A DNA stretch of 64,000 nt from CAVQMC01 sp963713505 (GCA_963713505.1 CAVQMC010000028.1:62001-126000), one strand, 5' to 3'. Positions 27,979-37,092 are shown, counted from the stretch's first letter. Notes: a model not told the origin generated them from the letters alone. Numbers and translations are program-made.

Positions 27979-28644
27979 ATGATTTCAAATATTAGGAATA
28001 TCATATTAGTAATAATTTTTAGTACTACATATATTTCTGCACAATTACCGCAATTAATACAAAAAGAAGCATCTGCATTTTTCTTATCACTTTCAAATAA
28101 CGAAAAATCATATCCCGATAGATTTGAAGATTTGTATAAAACTTTGAATTCAGAAATTTCAAAAGATAGTTTAGAAAATATTTACTTGACATCAGCAGAA
28201 TTATATTCCGAATTAAAAAATAATTTATATGAAATTAAAAATACTGCGGATAATATTTCTTCCGATTCTGCTTTAGTTTTATTTAACAACTGGTATTTGA
28301 AATTTGAGAATACGTTTTACAAATATTTTAAAGAACAGTTTTATTTTATCAAAAAACCTAAAATAATTTTCTTCAGTGCTTCTGTCTCATGTGCGTGTAC
28401 AATGGAAATGTGCAGAAACCAGCTTAAAGATATTCTTGAGTTTGTTAAAAATAGTAATGATAATTATTTCTATTGGGTTGTTGATTCGTATGAAAATAAT
28501 GAACTGCAGATTAAATATGACACTTATTTTACACCATCTGTAATTCTATTTAATTCGAAAAATGAAATTAAATATAAAATTGAATATGATGAAAATATGA
28601 TATCAAAACTGAAAAAGTTTACAACGGGAAAAGGAAATTTATAA
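27979..28644 (+). CDS. Secreted protein with thioredoxin-like C-terminal domain
   Basis: A 221-residue protein with a signal peptide (cleavage after YISAQ). Residues 25-125 are helical, with no family recognised. Residues 128-215 look like a thioredoxin fold: strand IIFFSASVSCACTMEMC, helix, strand YFYWVVDSY, TPSVILFN with the cis-Pro-like position. The Cys pattern CACTMEMC replaces the standard CXXC. It sits 48 bp after acr3 and before two more thioredoxin-like genes, so a periplasmic thiol role in arsenic handling is plausible but unproven. Confidence 0.65.
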   Translation: MISNIRNIILVIIFSTTYISAQLPQLIQKEASAFFLSLSNNEKSYPDRFEDLYKTLNSEISKDSLENIYLTSAELYSELKNNLYEIKNTADNISSDSALVLFNNWYLKFENTFYKYFKEQFYFIKKPKIIFFSASVSCACTMEMCRNQLKDILEFVKNSNDNYFYWVVDSYENNELQIKYDTYFTPSVILFNSKNEIKYKIEYDENMISKLKKFTTGKGNL

Positions 28645-28667
28645 ACTAAATAATTGTAAAGGGAAAA

Positions 28668-28907
28668 ATGGAAATAAAAATTTTAGGAACTGGGTGCAAA
28701 AAGTGCAATTTACTTGAATCAAAAGTTCGAGAACTTGTAGAAAAAAATAATATAGATGCTGTTGTTGAAAAAGTAACTGATATTCAAAAAATGATAAGCT
28801 ACGGAATTTTGTCAACACCAGGCTTGGTTATAAATGAAAAATTAATGAGTTCCGGAATTATTCCCAAAGAAGATCAATTATTAAACTGGCTTAAGGAGGA
28901 AAAATGA
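28668..28907 (+). CDS. Small thioredoxin-fold redox-active disulfide protein
   Basis: A 79-residue protein with active-site GTGCKKC at the N-terminus and STPGLVINEK with the cis-Pro. It is a paralogue of the redox domain behind arsR (25095-25346), with matching GTGCK.C, VEKV.DIQ and GIL.TPGL segments. It is cytoplasmic, as no signal is seen. Its stop overlaps the next start (ATGA), so it is coupled to the periplasmic thioredoxin that follows. It probably passes electrons within the cassette. Confidence 0.85.
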   Translation: MEIKILGTGCKKCNLLESKVRELVEKNNIDAVVEKVTDIQKMISYGILSTPGLVINEKLMSSGIIPKEDQLLNWLKEEK

Positions 28908-29272
28908 TAAAATATTTTGTTGTATTTATATTAATATTTTTATCAGTTCAGGGATTTGCACAAAACCATAAACCAAAAGTTACATTCATTGAACTTGGCT
29001 CTGTAAACTGTATTCCATGCATACAGATGCAGTCTGTAATGAAAACAATTGAGAAAAAATACGGAGATCAGGTTAAAATTATTTTCTATGACGTGTGGAA
29101 AAAAGATCAAAAACAATATGCAAAAAAATATTCAATAAGGTTGATACCGACTCAAGTATTTTTAGATGAGAACGGAAAAGAATTTCACAGACATGAAGGT
29201 TTTTATCCTGAAAAAGAAATTGAAAAGATACTTAAATCAAAAGGAGTTTTAAGCAATCCTTCAAAAGGCTGA
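28904..29272 (+). CDS. Periplasmic thioredoxin-family protein
   Basis: A 122-residue protein with a signal peptide (cleavage after GFAQ) and a thioredoxin domain: FIELGSVNCIPCIQMQ with active site CIPC, and IRLIPTQVFLDENGKE with the cis-Pro. It sits directly before a CcdA-like gene (two bases between stop and ATG), the usual arrangement in which CcdA passes cytoplasmic electrons to a periplasmic thioredoxin. Confidence 0.88.
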   Translation: MIKYFVVFILIFLSVQGFAQNHKPKVTFIELGSVNCIPCIQMQSVMKTIEKKYGDQVKIIFYDVWKKDQKQYAKKYSIRLIPTQVFLDENGKEFHRHEGFYPEKEIEKILKSKGVLSNPSKG

Positions 29273-29274
29273 TT

Positions 29275-29904
29275 ATGTTTGAGAATCTATTTAATATTCT
29301 TTATGAGGCAATGAATGGTGCAGTTTGGCTTGCAGTTATTGCCTCGTTCGGCTGGGGAATTCTAAGTATACTGCTTTCTCCTTGTCATTTATCCAGTATA
29401 CCTCTGGTTATTGGCTTTATAAGTATGCAGGGCAAGGTTTCAATTTTTAGAACATTTACAATTTCATTAATCTTTTCTATTGGTATCCTTATTACAATTG
29501 CATTTATCGGGATTGCAACTGTTCTGCTTGGAAGACTTATGGGGGATGTTGGCGTATTTGGTAATTATTTTGTCGCTTTAATATTTTTTGTCGTAGGATT
29601 TTACTTAATCGGATTTTTAAAATTCGATTGGTCATCAGGCAGTCTTCATAAAACAAAATTTAAAGGATTATTTGCTGCATTAATGCTTGGATTAATTTTC
29701 GGTGTTGCTTTAGGACCTTGTACATTCGCTTTCATTGCCCCGGTTCTTGGCATTGTATTTCAAACCGCACAAACTGATTATTTGTTGGCGGTTATTTTTT
29801 TACTGGCATTCGGTATTGGTCATTGTTCTATTATTGTTGGTGCAGGAACATTAACCGGAAAAGTACAAAAATATTTGAACTGGAGTGAAAATCTAAAACA
29901 ATAG
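29275..29904 (+). CDS. CcdA/DsbD-type thiol-disulfide electron carrier, C-terminus frameshifted
   Basis: A membrane protein with six helices and both conserved cysteine helices: ILLSPCHLSSIPLVIGF and GVALGPCTFAFIAPVLG. It carries reducing equivalents from cytoplasmic thioredoxin to periplasmic thiols. The frame stops early at 29904. One base missing near 29892 would let it continue as SKTIVWIRRISGILVILGG to the stop at 29973-29975, restoring the last helix. The lost helix would probably matter, so either the sequence has an error or the gene is recently damaged. Confidence 0.82.
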   Translation: MFENLFNILYEAMNGAVWLAVIASFGWGILSILLSPCHLSSIPLVIGFISMQGKVSIFRTFTISLIFSIGILITIAFIGIATVLLGRLMGDVGVFGNYFVALIFFVVGFYLIGFLKFDWSSGSLHKTKFKGLFAALMLGLIFGVALGPCTFAFIAPVLGIVFQTAQTDYLLAVIFLLAFGIGHCSIIVGAGTLTGKVQKYLNWSENLKQ

Positions 29905-30007
29905 TGTGGATAAGAAGAATCAGCGGAATATTGGTGATATTAGGCGGAGTATATATGATTTATAGATCAGTTTAATTTTTAAGAAAAATCAAATATAGTA
30001 TTTTTAA

Positions 30008-30600
30008 TGAAATTATTATTGATTTATAATTGTAGTCTATCTTTCCAGCCAAAATTATAAAAGCACAAACAGCAAACAATGTTTCATCAGGAAGAGAAGC
30101 GCCTAACTTTAAATTGAAAAATATTTATAATACAACAATTGATTCAAAAAGTTTTATAGGAAAAGTACCTGTACTTTTGTGTTTTTGGTCGACATGCTGC
30201 AGAACTTCAGCAGCTCAAGTTGAAGCATATTCTAAAATTTACAATGAATACAAAGATTCGGGATTTACAATGATAGCTATTGCAACAGATGATGAAAAAA
30301 CAGTTGCAAAAGTAAAACCTTATTGTATGTCAAAACATTTTAATTTTGAAGTCCTATATGATACAGATAGGGAAACAGCTCGTACTTTACTATGTTTATG
30401 ATATTCCATACTGCGTACTAATTAATAAAGATGGGAAAATTATATATTCCCATCTCGGATATAAAAAAGGTGATGAAATTGAAATGAAAAAAGAATTATT
30501 AATAAATTCTAAAAAACTGATACATAAAATAAACATTATAAAATTAATTCATTCAATTTTATTTCCCGGATATATTCCTTCCGTTTTGATGCAGAACTAA
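30008..30600 (+). pseudogene. Exported redoxin (TlpA/AhpC-TSA type), multiple frameshifts
   Basis: Pieces in three frames make one protein: an ATG at 30008 with a hydrophobic leader, then GREAPNFKLKNIYN, VLLCFWSTCCRTSAAQVE (active site in place of WCXXC) and IAIATDDEKT. An extra T near 30387 breaks YDTDRETART from YYVYDIPYCVLINKDGKI, which holds the cis-Pro and terminal strand. Two more breaks are needed near 30030 and 30085. The frame then runs to a stop at 30600 over sequence that is the 3' end of the convergent hydrolase, so the true stop is uncertain. It completes the redox run behind acr3. Confidence 0.65.
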
Positions 30601-32301
30601 TTGATAAACATTTCCATCTTTATTCTTTATTAAATGTTATTTGTGCATCTACAACTTTTAAATAATATTCATATTCACTTGTTGGAAAAATTTCAAATTT
30701 AGCTTGGCCCGTTGCCTGTTCATATATTTTGCCATTAGAAGTAGAAATAGTTATGTTAAATCCCGGCTGCAATTCATATTTACCGGCTAAAGTTTTATAA
30801 ATTGCCGGATCAACTTTAATTCTTTATTTTCTGACGGCTTTTCAACTTTGACTCCTAAATTTTCAAGCATATCATATCCATTTGTATTATTAGGATTTAT
30901 TTCAATAGATTTTTTGTAATTATCTATTGCAAGCTGTTTATCACCATTTTTCATATAAGCTTCTCCCATGCTGTCATAAACATTATATGAATCCGGATGA
31001 GCCTTTAATATTTAATTTAAATATTTCAATTGCTTCTTTAATTTTATTTGAATTTAGAAAATAATATCCAAGTGTATTCAATTTGACCTTCACTAAAAGC
31101 ATTAGAATTTTCTTTTGATATTTTTATTATAGTAATCCAGCCCGGCATCAATACCTTTTTTATCGATTATTTCTGCCATTTCATTAACTGCAGGTTTTTC
31201 TATTTTATTAACCGGTTCATCATATAAAACATTTAAGATATTTCGATAAATTCCGTTTAACGGAGTATTACTTACATTAGATAGCAAAACAATTAATTGT
31301 TTCTTTTCAGGAATTCGAGCTATAAAAGCACTGAATCCGAATATGCTCCCACCGTGCATTTCGCAGAAAACACTGTCATTATCATTTATCTTCTGATAAC
31401 CAACATCCCAGCCGTAACCGTATTTATTATTGAAATCCTTAACATAACCTGTAAACATTAATTTCTTACTTTTATCTGAAAGAATTTTATTACCGTACAA
31501 TGCTTGATCCCATTTATATAAATCATTAACTGTGGAATAAAGTGCACCGGCAGAATAGGGAATTGACATATTAAGATAATGTGCATTACTGTATCTATTT
31601 ATCATCTTGTTGTAGCCGCTTGCTCTGTCTTTAATGATTTCATCTAAATGTGTGTAGCCGGAATTAAACATTTCTGCGGGTTTAAATATTTTATCATTCA
31701 AAACTTCTTCATAACTCTTACCGGTTATTTGTTCAATAACAGCACCTAATACAATGTATCCCGAGTTGCTGTATTTAAAATGACTTCCGGGTGTAAATTC
31801 CAAAGGCAAACTTGAAAATGATTCAATTAATTGCTGAGGTGATAAATTTTCATAAACCTGTTTATTTATAAAATTTGGTAAATCGGTATAATTTGGAATC
31901 CCCGAAGTATGAGTAAGAAGTTGATGAATAGTTATTTTATTTCCATTCTCTTTCGGGTAATAGGGAAGAACATCAGAAATCTTTTCTGTTAATTTTAACT
32001 TTCCTTCTTCTACAAGCTGCAGAATTAATGCTGCCGTAAACTGTTTGGTAACCGATCCAAGTTCAAATTTTACTTCGGGTGAGTTAGGAATATTCCATTC
32101 CATGTTTGCATATCCAAAACCGTTTTTATAAACAATATTTCCGTTATCTGCGACCAGTACTGATCCATTAAATAATCCAAAATCAGAATATTTTTTCATT
32201 ACTTGATCAATCTCATTAGATTTGTCTTGGGCAAATGATAAAGTAGAATTAATTGAAAGAAAAATACAAATTACAGCGGATAGAATAATTTTGAATTTCA
32301 T
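30559..32301 (-). pseudogene. Beta-lactamase-family serine hydrolase with TPR and DUF3471 tail, five frameshifts in 3' part
   Basis: The first 399 codons (32301-31102) are intact: signal peptide, then class C-like hydrolase with catalytic SVTK (GSVTKQF), the Tyr motif YSNSGY, and MHGGS near the KTG position. After a stop at 31102 the protein continues in other frames: NAFSEGQI, a TPR (AHPDSYNVYDSMGEAYMKNG), then a DUF3471-like end (LAGKYELQPGFNITIS...VYQLVLHQNGRNISGK) stopping at 30559. Breaks lie near 31105, 31080, 31010, 30825 and 30647. The layout hydrolase-TPR-DUF3471 is common in Bacteroidota. It likely acts on peptides or esters in the periplasm. Confidence 0.8.
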
Positions 32302-32429
32302 AATAGAATCCTTATGAAAAAATTATTTGAATGTTGTTTTATTAATATAAAGAAAAGAAAATAAATTGTAGTTAATCGATAAAAGATTTATGATATAAAA
32401 TTAATGCCTTAAGAAAATAATTATAAAAC

Positions 32430-35400
32430 TCAGTCTTTAACTTTTAAATGATAAAAAACCTTTTTCATTAAATCAGATTCAGTAAAAGGTTTGCTTAGAT
32501 AATCATTACAGCCTGCTTCCAAGGAAAGTTCTTTATCATGCGAAAAAGCATGAGCAGTGACGGCAATTATTGGGATATCTTTGTAATTATTCATTTGTCT
32601 GATTCTTTTTGTTAGTTCTAATCCATTTAGATCTCCTTTTATGGAGATATCCATTAAGATCAATTCAATATCTTTTGAGTTAAGAATTTCAATTGCTTCT
32701 TCTGATGATTTTGCAAAATATGTTTTAAATCTTTTGCTTAAAAGTTTATCAAGTAGAGATATGGTAATATTGTCATCTTCAACCGAAAGAATAATATTGC
32801 CGTATTCATCATTTGATGATTGACTAAATGTTATATTTTCGTTTGACGGGATTGCATTGTTAGTTTTATCTTGTCCTTCAAACTGAAATGAATTATTATT
32901 AAAAGTAATTGTAAATAAAGACCCGACAGATTTTTTACTTTTTACAGTTATTTCGGCATTATTTAATTCCAAAAACTTTTTTACAATCGCTAATCCAAGT
33001 CCGACACCTTCATAACTCCGGCTGTAACCTATTTCTTCCTGACTGTATGGATCAAAAACTTGTTCAATGTAATAATCAGATATTCCTATTCCGGTATCTT
33101 GAATATCAATTTTTAAGTTTTCATTTTCTATATAAAGTACAACTTTGATATAACCTTCATCCGTGAATTTTACTGCGTTATCCACAAGGTTAGAAATTGC
33201 ATGAGTTAAACTGTAATTATCACCTTTGACGTAAACTGAACCAGCGTTATTTATGAAATATATATTTACACTTTTAGTTGCTAATGTAACCTTATACTGA
33301 GCGATGATGTTTCCTATTAAACTGACAAAATCTAAATTTTCAAAAGAAACCGGAAAATCTCCGGATTGTATTCTTGAAAAGTTAAGAATCAAATCAGCAG
33401 TTCTAATTATTCTTCTGCTGGATATATTAATTATTTTGAAAAAATATTTTTCTTCATCGGATAAATGTTCTTTTAAATTTGATTCCAGCAAACCTGCCAT
33501 TCCAAGTATCCCATTTAAAGGGGTTCTAATTTCATGTGAAATATTTGCGATAAAAGAATCTTTTAACTTATTGGATCTTTCGGCTATTTCTTTTGCTTTA
33601 ATAGTTTCCGCAATTGCAACTTTTCTATGAGTAATATTAACATGAGAAACCACAACTTTTTTTGAACCGTTTTGGATTGTTAAAGAAAGCGGCGAAACAT
33701 GGGCAATAAACCAGAACTTTTCATCCGGTGAATGACATTCATATTCAAGACTAAATGAATTTTGTTGGCCGGAAATTACCGACTTCAAACCTTCGGCAAA
33801 TTTTAATGCAGTTTCTCTTTCTTCACCAGCAGCATTAAAGCAAACATCAATGTAATTTGTGCCGACATCAACTTTAGCTAAAACAGCATTATTGTTTTCC
33901 GCAAAATCAAGCCATGATTTATTTACGCTAATTATTTTACCGCTTTCATCAAGTACACAAATATTCGAATCAAGAGAATCTAAAGTAGATTGAGTGAGTT
34001 CCTGCAGTTCTATTAAATCTTTTTCAACATTTTTACGCGCATCTTCTTTTTCTAAAAACTCAAGTGCAAATGAAATATCAGAAGCCATTTCGTCTATTAG
34101 TCTTACTTCTTCTTTATCGAAAAAGAATTTTTCCGGTGCATAAAAATTGAACACTCCAACAATTTCTCCAAAAACCTTTAATGGAAAAGAAGCGGTTGAA
34201 TTGTAACCAATTCTTACAGCATCTTCTTTCCATGGAAACATTAATGGATAATTAGTTACATCATTTGCAATAAAATGTTCACCTGTGATTAATGCTCTTC
34301 CAGCAGGACTTTGTGAACGAAGTTCATCATTTAAATCTATATCTATCTTTTCAAAATAATCTCCGGTAAAACCATCAAAAGCAATTACATCAACTTTATT
34401 ATTTGATTTATTTATTATTCCAATCCAGGCCATAGTAAAATTACCTTCGTCAATTGCAATTTTACATGATTCTTCAAATAATTTTTGTTTTTCACTTACA
34501 TGTATTATGGTTTTATTAATATTGCTTAGAACAGCATAAACACGATTTAACTTTTTTATTTGTTCCTCATATTTTAATCTTTCTGTTATATCATTTGCAA
34601 GAACGAGCCTTGCATCTTTTCCAAAATATTTAATACTATGAGATATTATTTCTACAGAAATTAATTCTCCGTTTTTTAATCTATGTAACCAAACACCCGA
34701 TCTTTGAATACTATCAGAATTATGCAAAATATTTTGTTTGAGTTTGTCTTTTTCTTCTTTTGGTCTTATATCATAAAGAGTCATGTTTAAAAATTCATCT
34801 TTAGAAAAGCCATATTTAACTATTGCTGCTTCATTTACATCAAGAAAACGCAAATCAGATAAATTGTACAGCCACATGGGCATAGGATTATTTTCGAATA
34901 TCCTTTTATACTTTAGTTCACTTTCCTTTAAAGATCTTTTTGTATTATTTCTATTAGAAATATCCTCAACAATAGACATTATCCCTATAATTTCTTTATT
35001 TATTTTATCTATAACAGGCGCCGTAGATAAACTAACTTCAATCTTAGTCCCATCTTTTCTCTTTCGTATAAGTTCTATTGATTGAAAACTTTTACCTTGT
35101 AAAATTAAATTTCTTAATTTTTCTGATTCGTTTATTTTATCTTCCGGAACAAAGGGCATAAATGTATTAATAGCTTCTTCTTCACTCCAGCCGAAAATAT
35201 TTTCAGCTGCTTTATTCCATGTTTTTACAATTCCATTTTTATCTAAATGAATAATTGCCAAAGGAGAAGCTGAAATAATTGCTCTAAGTGTGTTTGTATT
35301 CTGGAAAAAATTATTGAGAGGATCTGTAATTTTCTTTGATTTTTTTATGTATAAAAAGGTGAATAAAATTCCAACCAAAATAGAAAATGCAAAACATAGT

Positions 35401-35516
35401 ATACTGCCGTAAATACTTCCTATTTTATGGAAAGGTATAAAGGGTAAAAGAAGTAAATAAACTAAAGTAAAAACTAAAAAAAAGAAAATTGATATTTTTT
35501 TAAAAACAGTGCTCAT
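32430..35516 (-). CDS. Hybrid sensor histidine kinase (PAS-PAS-GAF-PAS-HK-REC)
   Basis: A 1028-residue protein. Two membrane helices (about 8-55) lead into PAS domains at about 75-195 and 200-315, a GAF domain (about 325-475) and a third PAS (about 490-625). The HisKA follows with SFIANISHEIRTPLNG (phospho-acceptor His661) and then the HATPase (NAVKF N-box, DTGIGI, GVGLGLAIV). The C-terminal receiver has Asp956 (LILMDIS) and SKPF. It senses a cytoplasmic or membrane signal and passes phosphate within the protein or to another regulator; no response regulator is adjacent. The gene is intact although the sequence just downstream is full of frame breaks. Confidence 0.93.
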   Translation of the reverse strand: MSTVFKKISIFFFLVFTLVYLLLLPFIPFHKIGSIYGSILCFAFSILVGILFTFLYIKKSKKITDPLNNFFQNTNTLRAIISASPLAIIHLDKNGIVKTWNKAAENIFGWSEEEAINTFMPFVPEDKINESEKLRNLILQGKSFQSIELIRKRKDGTKIEVSLSTAPVIDKINKEIIGIMSIVEDISNRNNTKRSLKESELKYKRIFENNPMPMWLYNLSDLRFLDVNEAAIVKYGFSKDEFLNMTLYDIRPKEEKDKLKQNILHNSDSIQRSGVWLHRLKNGELISVEIISHSIKYFGKDARLVLANDITERLKYEEQIKKLNRVYAVLSNINKTIIHVSEKQKLFEESCKIAIDEGNFTMAWIGIINKSNNKVDVIAFDGFTGDYFEKIDIDLNDELRSQSPAGRALITGEHFIANDVTNYPLMFPWKEDAVRIGYNSTASFPLKVFGEIVGVFNFYAPEKFFFDKEEVRLIDEMASDISFALEFLEKEDARKNVEKDLIELQELTQSTLDSLDSNICVLDESGKIISVNKSWLDFAENNNAVLAKVDVGTNYIDVCFNAAGEERETALKFAEGLKSVISGQQNSFSLEYECHSPDEKFWFIAHVSPLSLTIQNGSKKVVVSHVNITHRKVAIAETIKAKEIAERSNKLKDSFIANISHEIRTPLNGILGMAGLLESNLKEHLSDEEKYFFKIINISSRRIIRTADLILNFSRIQSGDFPVSFENLDFVSLIGNIIAQYKVTLATKSVNIYFINNAGSVYVKGDNYSLTHAISNLVDNAVKFTDEGYIKVVLYIENENLKIDIQDTGIGISDYYIEQVFDPYSQEEIGYSRSYEGVGLGLAIVKKFLELNNAEITVKSKKSVGSLFTITFNNNSFQFEGQDKTNNAIPSNENITFSQSSNDEYGNIILSVEDDNITISLLDKLLSKRFKTYFAKSSEEAIEILNSKDIELILMDISIKGDLNGLELTKRIRQMNNYKDIPIIAVTAHAFSHDKELSLEAGCNDYLSKPFTESDLMKKVFYHLKVKD

Positions 35517-35710
35517 CTTATCTCATTCTTCACCAAACTAATACATGGGATTCTATTAAAAATTAAAACAATTGCGGTAATAAAAAATTAGAGTAGGCGC
35601 AGAAAATCCCGCATTTCATAAGAGAAAAATTTCATAACCAAAAAAATAAAAGTAGAAGTGAATATTTTAAATAAAAAGGTAATAATAATTTACCTTTAAA
35701 TTTAATGAGT

Positions 35711-35741
35711 TTTAAAAAAATGTCCGGAATTATTCCGGACA
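35711..35741 (-). terminator. Intrinsic terminator, minus strand
   Basis: Ten-base perfect inverted repeat TGTCCGGAAT/ATTCCGGACA (35721-35741), followed on the minus strand by seven T. It would end RNA entering from the right, about 200 bp before the hybrid kinase start. Confidence 0.85.
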
Positions 35742-35806
35742 TATCCCTCTAGAAAGTGAAATGTGGTTCCCATTACATTTCACAAATCGACTAAAAAACC
35801 TCTTTG
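35714..35806 (-). ncRNA. Candidate small RNA B
   Basis: A gene-free segment on the minus strand with a nine-bp hairpin, GTGAAATGT/ACATTTCAC (35756-35764 with 35775-35783), with loop AATGGGAACC in the RNA. A short AGAGGGA linker and the terminator at 35711-35741 follow. A weak promoter (TTGACT at 35834-35839, poor -10) could start an RNA of about 90 bases. It could also be a leader or readthrough region of the kinase transcript. Confidence 0.35.
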
Positions 35807-35906
35807 CTGTAATTTTTTAAGAAAAAATGAAAAAGTCAATTAAAAAAAAAAATTAATTTATGTGAATGCAAAATAAAGACCAGTTAAAGAGATTTTTTAT
35901 TAATAT

Positions 35907-35939
35907 AAAAAACCCGCCACTGGGGTAGCGACGGGTTTT
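35907..35939 (-). terminator. Intrinsic terminator, minus strand
   Basis: Stem AAAACCCG/CGGGTTTT (35909-35916 with 35932-35939) with a partly paired interior. On the minus strand the stem runs into six T. It ends candidate RNA A or the dedA transcript. Confidence 0.75.
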
Positions 35940-36034
35940 AAGCTCTTTCATCCATCAAAGGCGATGGGGGGACACCTTTGAACGAACTCACACAAAAATA
36001 AAAATACGGAATGAAAAACGCAAAGGTTATTTTA
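35907..36034 (-). ncRNA. Candidate small RNA A
   Basis: A near-consensus promoter on the minus strand (TTGACA-N17-TGTAAT, 36069-36041) predicts a start near 36034. About 128 bases later a terminator follows. In between is the hairpin CAAAGG/CCTTTG (35956-35961 with 35975-35980), whose loop shows six consecutive C in the RNA. A competing pairing CCATC/GATGG uses the same strand, so the fold may switch. The terminator loop is also C-rich (ACCCCA). C-rich loops in bacterial sRNAs often pair with ribosome binding sites. There is no open frame inside. Confidence 0.5.
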
Positions 36035-36040
36035 CATCAA

Positions 36041-36069
36041 ATTACATACGTCAAATTTGAAATTGTCAA
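36041..36069 (-). promoter_or_regulatory. Sigma-70-like promoter for candidate RNA A
   Basis: TTGACA (36069-36064), a 17-base spacer and TGTAAT (36046-36041) on the minus strand; 11 of 12 consensus positions match. It lies 57 bp beyond the dedA stop, so it is not the dedA promoter, and the only element downstream before a terminator is the C-loop hairpin. Confidence 0.6.
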
Positions 36070-36125
36070 GTTTAATTAAAAGTACTGATTTTAATCCTAA
36101 AAGAAGGAAAAACTAAAATTATTTG

Positions 36126-36776
36126 TTAACTATTTCTAATTTTTAAGGAAATTTTATTAATAAGTTTTAGCAAACCAGACACTAAAAACGGGAATAAAAA
36201 GATAATAGGAAATATATATTCCGAATTTTTTAGGAATTTAACTAACAAACTTACATTTGAGCTTAAAATTGATGCGGCTCCGATCCACAAACCGACCCAC
36301 AAAAATGCACCGATAAGATTGAACAAAATAAATTTTTTCCATTTCATTTTTCCAATTCCTGCAATTATTCCGTTAAATTGTCTTAAGCCCTGTACAAATC
36401 TGGCAACCGCAACTATTTTTCCGCCATGTTTTATAAAAAAGGTATCCAATTTATTTAGTCTTTTTTCAGTCAGGAAAAAATATTTACCAAACTTTAATAT
36501 TACTTTCCTTCCGCCGTAGCTTCCAATTAAAAAGCCGGTATTATCTCCTAAAACAGCTCCGGAAAAACCAATAATTCCAACCAAATAAATATTTAATTGT
36601 CCAAGTGCTGCGAATAAAGAGCAAATTATTAAAACAGTTTCTCCCGGCATAGGAAGTCCGAAATCTTCCAGGTAGATTGCAAAAAATATTGCCCAATATC
36701 CATATTTATGTAGATAAGGCAATACATCTTTTATATATGGTGCAATAGAAGGAAATTGTTTTAATATTTCATGCAT
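36126..36776 (-). CDS. DedA-family membrane protein
   Basis: A 216-residue protein of the DedA/VTT family: N-terminal YWAIFFAIYLEDFGLPMPGE, then GAVLGDNTGFLIGSYGG and the family core VARFVQGLRQFNGIIAGIGKMKW. DedA proteins are multi-pass and include undecaprenyl-phosphate or phospholipid flippases needed for envelope homeostasis; the exact substrate here is unknown. It is transcribed away from the MASE3 kinase and toward the RNA-like region. Confidence 0.9.
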   Translation of the reverse strand: MHEILKQFPSIAPYIKDVLPYLHKYGYWAIFFAIYLEDFGLPMPGETVLIICSLFAALGQLNIYLVGIIGFSGAVLGDNTGFLIGSYGGRKVILKFGKYFFLTEKRLNKLDTFFIKHGGKIVAVARFVQGLRQFNGIIAGIGKMKWKKFILFNLIGAFLWVGLWIGAASILSSNVSLLVKFLKNSEYIFPIIFLFPFLVSGLLKLINKISLKIRNS

Positions 36777-37092
36777 ATTATGGAATTTAACTTATTTTAA
36801 TTATTGTATAATTAAATTTCTGCAAGTTTTTTTATTAGATTTGTTTAAAAACACTGCTAAAATCATTTAGTAATATTATTTATTAATTTAACAACATATT
36901 ATTAAGAATTTATTAAGCTAATCAATATTAAATTTTTAATTAATTAATGATGTCAATCTGATTTTATTAAATTTTTTGTTGAATTATGAATTTTAATTTC
37001 TTAGCTTGACTTTAACGATTCTCATTTTTCCAAATAAAAAGTAATTATTTAGCTAAAATGCCGTCTTAAATAATAATATTAGGGGTCATTTA
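36777..37092. other. Divergent intergenic region between dedA and MASE3 kinase
   Basis: 316 bp, very AT-rich, containing both divergent promoter regions. No hairpin, repeat or open frame stands out. Confidence 0.5.

Noticed and set aside
36001..36069. Second promoter-like TTGACG inside the spacer of the RNA A promoter
   Set aside because: Its -10 would be AATAAC-like and poor; the TTGACA-N17-TGTAAT pair is clearly better.
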